A DNA stretch of 64,000 nucleotides, from positions 1-64,000 of the forward strand of contig JAMAHW010000088.1 in assembly GCA_023627715.1 (NCBI GenBank). The letters run 5' to 3'. Made by a program: the position numbers and the translations under genes. Position 1 is the stretch's first letter. Each line of letters opens with the position of its first letter. Positions 24,500 to 34,205 of this stretch are shown here, piece by piece. This stretch comes from Periconia sp. R9002. Lineage: Eukaryota > Ascomycota > Dothideomycetes > Pleosporales > Periconiaceae. The notes below the pieces were generated by a model. It ran no database searches. It had not been told where the DNA came from and saw only the letters and a list, made by a program, of their open reading frames with translations.

Positions 24500-26153
24500 G
24501 ATGGATGAGATGGAGGCGCAATTTTCACCGAGGTCCAGAGAGTACAGTGGGGACGGTCGAAGTCGACCAGGCCAGACGGCTTCAGTCCGGAAAGGAAATG
24601 GAGGTCGCCGCAGGCATGGAGGATGGCCAGCAAGACTCGTAGCGTAGGTAGCAGAGGGGGCAGAGGAGAAACGAGGATGGGGGCGTGGGCGTGGGCAGCG
24701 AGGGGATTTTGTTTGATTTGCAATGGGCGCCGTGCGGTAGCGGACGTGTTACAATGGTTTGGAGGCCCTGGCGATAGACTGGTGATCGTCGGTTCTAGAC
24801 TCTGGCTCCAGTCGGCAGACGGCAACCACGGAGCAAAATGCGTCGCCTGCAGATTGCGACAGGCAGTGCACTCACAGATAGGGAGATTGCGATCGCTCCG
24901 TCGACCAGTGATGCGAATGGAGTGCAGGAAGAATAAAAAGAGAACAAAAGGGACGACAGAGGGAACAGGAGGGTACCAGAGGTGGTGGAAGGGGAGGGTG
25001 CAAAGGGCCGAAGACAAGCCTCGCAAGCATGCAGGCGGGCTGTGGTGCAGTCTAGACCACGCCGCCCGTGGCCAACTGTGTGGTGACGCAACAACTCGTG
25101 CTGACCTAATAGTCTCTCTAAGCAAACCATTTTTCCTCATCCACCTAGTTACCAATCCAGATGCAAATCGTCGCTGCGGCCGTGTCTGTCTGCGTCTCTG
25201 TCTCTGGCAAGAGAAACTCGACCGAGAACAACAGGAACGGCGTACCCTCTCTCTGTCTCATGTCTCGGCCCTCTGGAGTGAATGAGACACCGAACCCCCC
25301 CTGCAGCATGGCTCGCTTGTTAGCCGATCCCGCTGTCGATCATCGTCTTCATCTCGATCCACCAGCGAACAAAATAAAGAAGTCCCACCCATTCGTGGTA
25401 CGATATTGACCAGACCGACCCATTTTACTACTTGTGCTCGCGTGAGCTGTCAAACCCACGTTCGCTCAATGCAACACATGGAGAAACCACTCCAATCGTC
25501 TCCTCCCAACAACCAGAAAACGAGGGCCGTGTATTCTTGGCCTCTGATGTCAACACCCCTGCCGTCCCAACTCACCATCGAACACCGAAGCCAGATCGGA
25601 TTTCGTCTCTACAATACCCTCTTGCTCTTTCAGGCAGCCGCATTCACCCACGCACTCTTATAATCAAATATTCACACCAATCAATTGCGAAGAAGGGAAA
25701 CACTTTTGATCATCAAATATTCGTGTAAAATCAAGTGCAAGATGGTGTACGCACAAGTAAAAAGTTGCTGACACTGTTCTTATCCCAGATACATATGTAG
25801 GTAGCTATAAAGGTAGTGTACCGGGCGTTATCTACAAATGAAATTAAGCGGACAAAGGTTGCAGTATCTTGAGCTTGTAGAACTTTTTGGTCATCCCAAT
25901 ATGTGAACGCCCGGCATAAGAGTCTGTACATACATACCTAGGTGTGGCATTGATGTAGGTGAACACATGTGCAGAGGTCGTTAGAAACCACGTGATCGGT
26001 TATGATTGCTTACCTAAGAACTCTTACTCCAACCTCCAGCAAGCTGTCATTCACAACAAGCCAGCACCACCCTCCAAGAAACCGATACTCCTCCAACCAA
26101 GAATAATTCCCTTTTATTTTCCGGTGCCCTCTGCACCTGGAGATTCATAAAAA
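24500..26153. other. Divergent intergenic region histidine kinase / YOS1
   Basis: 1.65 kb between the kinase start (minus) and the YOS1 start (plus). Compositional skew (CT on the minus-strand side next to the kinase) fits a leader. No gene or repeat of note is visible. Frames of up to 230 codons on both strands overlap each other and look like chance. Confidence 0.5.
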
Positions 26154-26833
26154 ATGGTCTTGTTCGGTCTCGGCAGCCTTCTATACGGTACGTGTACAAC
26201 CAGAAATTGACCACACCAAATCCCTCCACCTGCTGACCCACATGCGCAGTTGCACTCCTCCTAGTAAACGGAATCGCTGTACTCTCTGAAGACCGTTTCC
26301 TCGCACGCAGTACGTCTACTCCCTCCTCCCCGCAGTTCATATCATTCACGCAATCCTCCACGCGACGAGAACCATTTTCATTCCGCATTTACCCCACGTA
26401 TCCCCCGCATGGCAGACGTATATTCTACCTTGACTTGATGAAGAGTCCGCTAACGCAGATTCAATTATATTCACAGTTGGATGGACACCTTCCGCCGCTG
26501 AGCCCGGATTTGGTCAACGCGACGATGCTGGTGTAAAGTCGCGCCTCATTAACCTCATCTCCTCGGTGCGGACCCTGATGCGAAGTATGTATACAACACA
26601 TTTCGCTTTGTCCCCCTCCTTCCTGAGACCCTTCAATTCGGTCCATACGCGAAAAATGAAAGAGACGGGAAAGTGTGCGATGGAATCAGAATTGCTTTTT
26701 TTTTTTGAAATGTCAAGAGCATACGGAGGGAAAGAAGCAGCGCAAGTCCACCTTTGCTTACCATACAATCGCAGTACCCTTGATTGGCATCAACACCGTC
26801 GTCATTCTGTACCTCCTCGTCGCGCCTGGCTAA
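26154..26833 (+). CDS. YOS1: ER-Golgi transport protein YOS1 (IER3IP1 family)
   Basis: A small membrane protein of 86 aa needed for COPII-dependent ER-to-Golgi transport together with Yip1 and Yif1. It is cut into four tiny exons: 26154-26187, 26250-26309, 26477-26584 and 26775-26833. Introns are 62, 167 and 190 nt, so no single open frame shows it. The joined protein starts MVLFGLGSLLYVALLLVNGI, continues AVLSEDRFLARIGWTPSAAE, then KSRLINLISSVRTLMRIPLI and ends GINTVVILYLLVAPG. These segments are the family signature: an N-terminal transmembrane helix, EDRFLARIGW, the SRLINLISSVRTLMR helix and a C-terminal transmembrane helix. Length equals the family length. Splice phases match at all three junctions, and each donor is GTACGT or GTATGT. 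Confidence 0.93.
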
Positions 26834-28478
26834 TACCGGATCCTTCTATACTTGCCTGTGTGCGTGGGAGCTGATTGCCATTCAAGAAGTATCGTCGTCG
26901 TCTACTCACTCACACATGCCAAATAATGGAAACACCGCATCCGATTCCGTCGAAGCTCAATGAAAATCACACACCCCTAAGCTCGCGAGTATGCGGTATC
27001 TCGATATAAGGCATATAATATACAAGGTAGAGCAACCGTTTTGCTCAACGACAATGAACTCATGAATGCATGTGTGGGGCTTATGGTTTTCGCAGGCAGG
27101 AAAGGGACAGGATGGCAATCGAAAACGGAGGAGGAAAAGTTGATTTGTGTATATGTGTAGACTGATAGTGCATCGCTACATTTCTCTCTCTTCCTAGCCC
27201 GTCAATCAATCAATCAATCATCGTTCTTCTCAAACGCCAACTTCTCCCTCTTTGCTCGTCTTAACACACTCTCCCCGCTTCCTTTCCATATGTTAAACGA
27301 GAAAAACGAGAATTTGAAAAACAAAAACACCGATCCACACATACGTTACCAATCAAACGCCGAAGGGGGGAGCAACGGACTTTTTGTCGTAACATACATA
27401 TTCATCTATCCCGTTCACTCGTGAATTTTTACCCAAGTGTGTGTTGATACCGTTGAGTGATTGATTATACGAATCTTTCAAATTGCCAAAGATAAACTTT
27501 GCATATTCATCTACCAATCCGACTTTTTTTCTTTTCTCTTTCTTCGATAAAAATTGTGAACTAGTGCTACTTAGAACGTTACGCAATTTTTTTTTTTTTT
27601 AAAAAATTATTACGTGTCGTCTATGTATTGAAGTATGTGAAATTGAATTGGATCCTCATAGAGTATTGCTACCCTGGGCATCGACATAGGTAAGGGAAAA
27701 CACTTGGTAACGTCCTCGGCCAGGACGGGCCCACAGGCAACTATTGCGCACCTGGTATTTAAGTATGTATGGGTACGTTTTACGACGTTAGGTGTATATT
27801 TTCGAAGGGGGGGTTAGGGAATTGGTGAGTCACTTACTCACGCAGATAGTTTTTATGTATATACGACGTGCATCTGCGTATTTAACGTTACAGTTCGGTT
27901 TAGTTCAGCGTGATGTTCGTCGCGGGATGATTTAACTTCTTGAAATAAACGGGAAGGGGGGGTGGGGAGGTGTTAGGATGGAGGTAGAGGAAGGTATGTA
28001 TTTATGTACGTAGATGGAGATGTAGACGACGTGAGGTGAGGATGTAAGTAATGGTAATGGTAAGGAAGGAAGAGTACGACGAGTTCGGGGGTGGGAAAAT
28101 GTGGTATGTACATATATATATATATGTGCACGTAAATAGGTAAATGTTTTTTTTATTTATTGGATTTTGATGCTCGAGTAGCGTGTATGTATAGGTTTGA
28201 TGGATGACCGGGGGGTGGGGGGTTTCGAGAGGTAGACTGTTTATTGGGGGAAAGGATATAGAAATGGGGTTTTTAGGATTCACGGGGGATGGGGTAAGGG
28301 GAAGATGGGGAGGTACATGGGTTGGATTGAGATGGATTTCTAAAAGTAGTTCTTGGATTTATTTGTTTATTTATTTCGTTGTGTTGATACGGTACTTGAT
28401 ATACATGAATGACCACGTCTCTTCCTCTCTTCCTCCCTCCCTCTCTTTACTCCCTATTCGATTACACGCTCCCCTCGC
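26834..28478. other. Tail-to-tail intergenic region YOS1 / UBE3D-like gene
   Basis: No gene is supported in these 1.6 kb. The centre is A/T-rich with a 12-nt T run followed by an A run near 27587-27605. The right part is G-rich on the plus strand with TA repeats near 28115-28126. The 3' ends of both neighbours lie here. Confidence 0.55.
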
Positions 28479-30239
28479 TCAAACGACATCGAACCTCGCC
28501 AAAAGCCCAACCCTCCACCCCCTAAATTCTCTCGCCTCCCGCGGCAAAACCCGCTCGCTCGCCTCCAACGCGACCTTCAACTCCTCGAACAGAGGTTCAG
28601 GGAACGCGACGTCTTCAACGGACGCCATCTCCGGGTTTCCCGGCGCGGGAGGCGCGGCGGAGAAAGTAGAGGGTTTGTGGAAGATTTTGAGGGCGCGGGT
28701 TGGTTGGGTCGCGGATGAGGATAGAGACGGTGGGGATAAGGAGGAGGAGTAGAAGAGGTCGGGTGTGAAGAGCCATAGGAGGAGGGAGGGGATCGGGGTT
28801 GCTGATGGGGAGGAGGATGGGGGCGTGGATGACTCGGGGTAGACGTTGAATTTGCGCACGCCCGTGTTCTCGGCGAGCGAGAGGAGGTGTGCGGAGATCC
28901 ATTTCTGGACGGGGTATGTTGTTGGCGTTGCGGGTTCCGTGTCTTCGGTGGTGGTGGTGGTGGAGATGCCGACGCACCATTTCCAGATGCGCCAGCCTTG
29001 CGTGGTTGGGTCTGTTGTGCCGAGGACGCGTGTGCATTTCTTGCAGACCAAGGACGCTCCGTGTGGAGAAGACATCTTGAATTGTATTTAGTTAGTCCAA
29101 TGAATTTAACAGCAGTTAACACCAAGTTTCTACAAAGAGGGAAATAATAGGAAGGGTAACGGATATGGATGTAGTCGGACCGATCCTGCCATGCACTCAC
29201 AAAGGCCTCGGGGTGAGGTGAGGAATGGACTGTGGGAACGATACTTGACAGCGGCCTTTCACAGCACAACGAGCCCATCGACCGGAGAAGAGGATTCAGA
29301 AGTGTGCGTTGGGCGTTTGCTCTAGGGCGATTGTATCGACGACGGTGCCACGGAAAGGGGCTGAGGTCGCCTTCTTGTCGCCCACGCTTTCAGTGGCGTG
29401 AAGCCACAGAGGGAACAAGGAAATTGAGGCTGGGAAGACAGGTGATCACCTACCTCGACACCTATACAATCCTTCTCCTTGAAGAGGAAGCTCATGAGAT
29501 CTACAAACCCCAACTCTTCGGCGGCTTCCAGGCGATTCCCAGCCGCGTAACCTTTCTTTCCAATCGCAGATTCGTGCGTGTGGTCGTGGAGATGATGCTC
29601 ATCGGGTTTGTGACAGTGCCAAAAATCCATCATTTCAGCCCAGTTCTCGTTGGGTAGATCCCTCCACTCCTTGATGCGACCTTGGGGGACGACTTTGCTA
29701 TGGCAGTCCCTGCAGCATACTGTGACATCTTTCATGTGACTAAGCGATGCGCCATCCCATGGAACAATGTTCGCCTTTCGCTCTTCGGATTGCAAGGCGC
29801 CCAGTAGATCGGTGCCTTCCTTCTCCTCGATTTGCAAGCGGACCGTCAGCTCCTTGCTGGGCGGTTGCGCAGGTAGTGACAGCGCGGCGTCTCCCCCGCC
29901 TTGGACTTGAATAGGCATGCGGAGGGTGGCCGACTCACCCTCGTGGGTCACGGTGATGGTGTACCCATCGGTAGAGAGCCTTGCTTTGGTCTCGTGAGAG
30001 TGCAAGGTGCGCAGTGACGCATAGAGAGTGACGGTTCGTATGTGCAGTAGAAGCTCTGCGTACAGGATTATGGAGGTCTCGTTTTGCGCAAGTGGTTCTT
30101 GCGCCGGCTTGTCTCCCTCACCCTGGAGAAGATTAGGCGCTGCTACATCGGAGATTTCATCGGAGGATTTGGGGGTTGTCAGAAGCTTCACAGTCTCTTG
30201 AGGGAGATCCAATGCTTCGTAGGCTGAAGCGGGAAGCAT
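28479..30239 (-). CDS. UBE3D/HECT_2-type E3 ubiquitin ligase (E2-binding protein)
   Basis: A 460-aa member of the HECT-like E2-binding family (human UBE3D), which binds UbcH10-type E2s. The minus-strand exons are 30239-29454 and 29075-28479, with an intron of 378 nt. The N-terminal half has the LYAELLLHIRTVTLYASL strand region and later CCRDCHSKVVPQGRIKEW, then LPNENWAEMMDFWHCHKPDE, the Cys/His hallmark of the family, followed by GFVDLMSFLFKEKDC. The C-terminal exon opens with SSPHGASLVCKKCTRVLGTT and GWRIWKWCVGI, the second family block. The start at 30239 (MLPASAYEAL) is the first ATG in a frame that is stopped just upstream. The intron is long for this window. A CTAAC branch site 13 nt before the 29076 acceptor supports the right end, but a small extra exon inside is not excluded. 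Confidence 0.82.
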
Positions 30240-30481
30240 CGGGGTGTCTGGTAATGTTCGCCAGATGGACAAGGCTCAGGCTGAATCTCAGAAGCATGAT
30301 ATCCCTGCCCCATGCTTGGCACCGGTACGTACCTATACCAATGCTTATCTAGCTAGCGAGACAGCCCATTCGAGTAAAATCACCTCTTCTTCCATAAGTG
30401 AGCTGTCACATTAATATTGAGAAATCGAACCGGGGAATATAACGAGCACAGCTGATATCCTGAAATCTCCACTATAACCTC
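30240..30481. promoter_or_regulatory. Compact divergent promoter UBE3D-like / HeLo gene
   Basis: Only 242 bp separate the two start codons, so both promoters overlap. No recognised element could be assigned. Confidence 0.55.
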
Positions 30482-32319
30482 ATGGAAGCGGCAGGTCTTG
30501 CACGTGAGTAGACTCAGGTCGTTATGCGACATATACAACAAAGCTTACCATGGATGTGAATCAGTTGGGGCGATTGCCCTTACACTTCAGCTCTATGACG
30601 CAACAGTTGAGGGCTTGCAAAAGTTTCATCTAGCAAGAGCCATGTCCGATGATGCCATATCATTACAGACGCAGTTTGCAATCGAGAAGATCCGGTAGGT
30701 GACGACTATTTCCTTTTTCTATCCCACGTTGGTATGCAAAACAACGCTCTAACTCCTCAAGGCTACAGGATTGGGGCAAATACATTGGTCTCGATACACC
30801 TTCCGATGGCCGATTCAAAGAAACATTCGGCGAAGACCCGTTCAAATGCGCCGCTATCGTGAACGTGTTGCTGGAAATCCTTCATCTGTTAGCCCAGCAA
30901 ACGCAACTCCAGAGTAAATACGGTCTTATGCCCGGTGGAGGCACCGCGGCGGCACCAAAGGGAAGTGCCAATGTCCTTGCTCTTGCCGCATCGCTCGAGA
31001 TATCCAAAATTGCGACTCACGACTGGGTACTTGACAGGCAAAAGATGATCAAGCAGTCGAAGCAGACTTTCTCGACCCTAGATCGTATCACCTGGGCGAT
31101 GAGTAACCAAAAGAAATTCCTGGAGCTGGTGCTGGATATGCGAAGACTGAACGACGGGCTGGAGAAAATCACGTTAACGCCGCGAATACAGGAAACGCTT
31201 GATTTCACGTTGATCCAGAATCCAAAGTTAACTCTGAGCTTGCTGCAGTTCATCGAACGCACGCCTGACTTCCAGATGCAGTACAAGGTGCCCGCAGGAT
31301 TCAAGGTCAGCAACCTGTTGGCGCATACGCAGGGGACTGCAGCAGCACAAGCTGGAAGTGCATTAGAGGTGGATGGGACTTGTCTGAGTGCTACGAATCC
31401 ACCATTTCTACCTCCAACAGACAAATACACACTGCAGCTCTTCCGTTCCAAGCCCACAGATCCGCCTGTCAAGGTGTTGGTGGAGTGCAAGGACAGGCCA
31501 TCCGTTACCACCGATCCGCATAGTGCGCATGTCTATGCAACTCGACTGAAAAGTTTGGCGTTACTACTACACAAAACGCCGAAGCCAAAAGGATTCCGTG
31601 TTCTCGATTTACTCGCTTACTCAGAAAGTACGGATCCCAATAAACCTCCCGTGCAGTTTGTCTTCGGCATTCCTCCAGACGTGGCTGAAGTCACTGACAA
31701 CGTAACTTTTGTCCCACTCGACAGGTTATTCACTCCGCCTGAGTCGAAGGAAGTGTCAAAGTTCTTCCTGGGTCAGCGCTTTCAGTTGGCCCGACATCTG
31801 GCAAAAGCAGTGCACGAACTGCACGCGACCAACTGGCTCCACCGAACACTCACGAGCGCTAACATCTTGTGTTTCTCGCCAACAAGTGAGACATCAATTG
31901 AGTATCCGTACATCTGCGGCTTCGCATATGCCCGTCCGGATGAAACAAATGAGCTGTCAGAAATAGATAGAACCGAGCAAGCAAATTTGTACCGACACCC
32001 GAACCACCAACAACCTCAACCCAAAGAAAGTTATCGCCGCTCGTATGAGCTCTACAGCCTGGGGGTGATACTTCTAGAGATAGGTCTATGGCGACCAATA
32101 TCCGCTTGTCATAAGTCGACATGGACCCCGGAGAAGTTCTCGAGAAGTCTGATCCAGGCTCAAGCACCAAGGTTAGGGCATCTGATGGGTGTGGAATACA
32201 GGGATGCTACACTAGCATGTTTGACAGGAGACTTTGGGGTGGGAAACGACGAAGATTACGATTTGTCGATGGCATTCCAGACGAAGGTAGTACAGCGCTT
32301 GTATACACTTCGGGCGTAG
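30482..32319 (+). CDS. HeLo-domain protein with kinase-like (pseudokinase) C-terminus
   Basis: 569 aa, three exons: 30482-30503, 30565-30694 and 30762-32319. The first exon is only 22 nt. The joined N-terminus MEAAGLALGAIALTLQLYDA is the start of the HeLo (prion-inhibition/propagation) helical bundle, which continues through FAIEKIRLQDWGKYIGLD and AIVNVLLEILHLLAQQTQLQ to about residue 215. This is the membrane-active fold of HET-S/HELLP, related to the MLKL four-helix bundle. Residues about 310-520 are kinase-like: LARHLAKAVHELHATNWLHR, TLTSANILC, and YELYSLGVILLEIGLWRP. The catalytic-loop Asp is replaced (HRT instead of HRD) and the DFG site reads CGF, so it should be catalytically dead. The stop lies 4 bp from the stop of the convergent neighbour. 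Role in incompatibility or cell death is inferred from family, not shown. Confidence 0.85.
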
Positions 32320-32323
32320 TAGC

Positions 32324-33887
32324 TCATGCGCGACCGATGATCACCCTGACCCAGAAGATGAGGTTATAAAGGGTTTCCCAGAAACCACCCTCCTGATATG
32401 TGTAGTTTGCAAGTATCCAAGTCATGGTTTGGTCGAAATACCCCACAGGACCGAATATAATCAGTATCCATATGCCACTCATGGGCGCAAGTAAAGCCAA
32501 GATGAGAACCATTTTCGCATGCATCTTGTACAACCTTAACCAACAGCGCAAGTCGAATGACTGCATGTGAAATGTCCATGCTAGGTCATGTAAGTTCTCT
32601 CTGGCCACCGTCCCGTTCTTGCGACGGACAGTCTTTGTCCATGACGCACGCCGCAGGGTATGAACTATAGTATCACGAGGGTTCATGTTCGCCGTGATAC
32701 ATCGGATAAGATAGACGGCGGCCGGCAATTCCAAGATGAGGTACAGTCCGAGACGCAGGGACTGTTGCAAGATCGCGGGGTGAGTGATACCCTGCTCCCG
32801 GTAGAATGCCAAAGAAAAGGTCCTGTAGTGGACATTGTGAATGACCATGACGGGTAGCGTGACCGCCACCTGCCAACAAACAATGTAGAGAAAAAAAGCG
32901 TACTCAGTCGTGACCTCTAGGTTACGGATTCTGGGCCTCGTGGGGCGCGACGAACGCATGATGGATCTGGTGCAGGGTTAGAAGCTCACTGTACGCTAGA
33001 TAGTACAAATTCGAAACGGTGTGAAGCATAACGTACTGGACCCACCACAAAGCACCCATTGCCACGGCTCCCGTCGCAATACCCCTACTAACAGCCGTCA
33101 TGACGGGAAACAGCCGCCGGTATCCTCTTGGGTATGGAAAATGCTCCACCCCGACCTGGTTTGTGCCTCTGACAAGAATGCAACCACCAGCACCAACAAG
33201 ATTGATGATAGCATTTATTAACAGAGTTGCACCCTCGGCAACGGTCACCCAGCCTATGTATAATTCGATTGCGGGAAGGAAAGGGTTTGCGCTGCTCCGT
33301 TTGTGCAGCCATCGGTAGGTTTCTCGCAGGGAGTCGGTTACGCAGGGCTGAAACCGTGTACGCTGCTGTTGTACCAAGCGGTATCGAGTATATCGCTGGC
33401 GTATGCTCGGGAAAGGATAGTTTCGCAGTCGGGAAAGGATCGCTGCTCCCCGCAAAATGTACCGTCGCACCCTCGTTGGACCATTCGAAGCGGTCGCGTT
33501 GAGTAAAGGTTCATCTTCACGACTCTCATCGTCATCGTCTAGATCGCCGTCGGGGTCGCTATGGTCGTCCGTGACAGCTTCAGATTGCGATGCGGCGGGC
33601 GCTGGAGATGATTGCAAGTGGTGAACATCGTCAAAAATCTCCGTGGATGATGCCTTGGGGGTTTCGGCGCACGTCAGAATCACGACGACTGTGAAGCTGT
33701 ACAGGACCTGGGCACGCCCTCGATTAGCTGGACTTCCCGACCATCAAGTCGCGCCAACACTCACCAACTGCCTCACGACGGCAAGAATAAAAATCGATAG
33801 CACCAGGAAGAAGCGTGCCGTGATGTTGAAGTCTGCCAGTGTGGACAGCAATGCTGGGCGCTCTTCGGCTTCGGCTGCCGCTGCCAT
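32324..33887 (-). CDS. Multi-pass membrane protein of unknown function
   Basis: 477 aa, three minus-strand exons: 33887-33765, 33707-32990 and 32916-32324. Introns are 57 and 73 nt. I do not recognise a family. The N-terminus has one or two hydrophobic helices (ARFFLVLSIFILAVV, then VLYSFTVVVILT). Next comes an acidic cytosol-like loop (DPDGDLDDDDESREDEPLLN), a basic Arg-rich segment, and roughly five more helices including EGATLLINAIINLVGAG, GAVAMGALWWVQYVML, EYAFFLYIVCWQVAVTLPVM, LGLYLILELPAAVYLI and LILALLAPMSGIWILIIFG. The last intron is inferred from the frame change (donor GTGAGC, acceptor CCTAG), giving NLYYLAYKVTTEYAFFLYIV. It sits tail-to-tail with the HeLo gene and head-to-head with the kinase-ankyrin gene, so it may be expressed with the latter. 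Confidence 0.75.
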
Positions 33888-34205
33888 GGCTATTTTCAGT
33901 CGATCTGCGCAACACCAATTGTTAACCCACCAACATGTCCATGAACCGTTCGAAGGTTGGGTTGCGACTAGATGGGAACGAGAAACTATACCAGCAGCAA
34001 CAGACGCGCCAGATAGGGGTTAGGCATCCAGAGCAGATGCAGCCTACAACTTTGTACCACAGTAACCGGCGTTTCGAGTCATGTTTCTTATCTTTTTATG
34101 GTCCCCTATTTGGATTCTCGATTCCCTTTCCTCTACATTTTTTTATGATCCAACGCATCGCCATTTTGCATGTCTTGAAGCGACTACTACCACTTGCCTG
34201 CAGGC
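33888..34205. promoter_or_regulatory. Divergent promoter membrane protein / kinase-ankyrin gene
   Basis: 318 bp between the two start codons, including a T-rich tract around 34081-34145. It must contain both promoters. No named element was recognised. Confidence 0.55.

Noticed and set aside
28577..29278. 233-codon minus frame across the UBE3D-like intron and second exon
   Set aside because: It is Pro/Ser/Arg low complexity in a frame different from the one carrying CKKCTRVLGTT and GWRIWKWCVG. It spans the inferred intron.
30240..30272. Upstream extension of the UBE3D-like protein beyond MLPASAYEAL
   Set aside because: The frame there begins only with TTG and is stopped immediately upstream. 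No ATG or acceptor supports extra residues.
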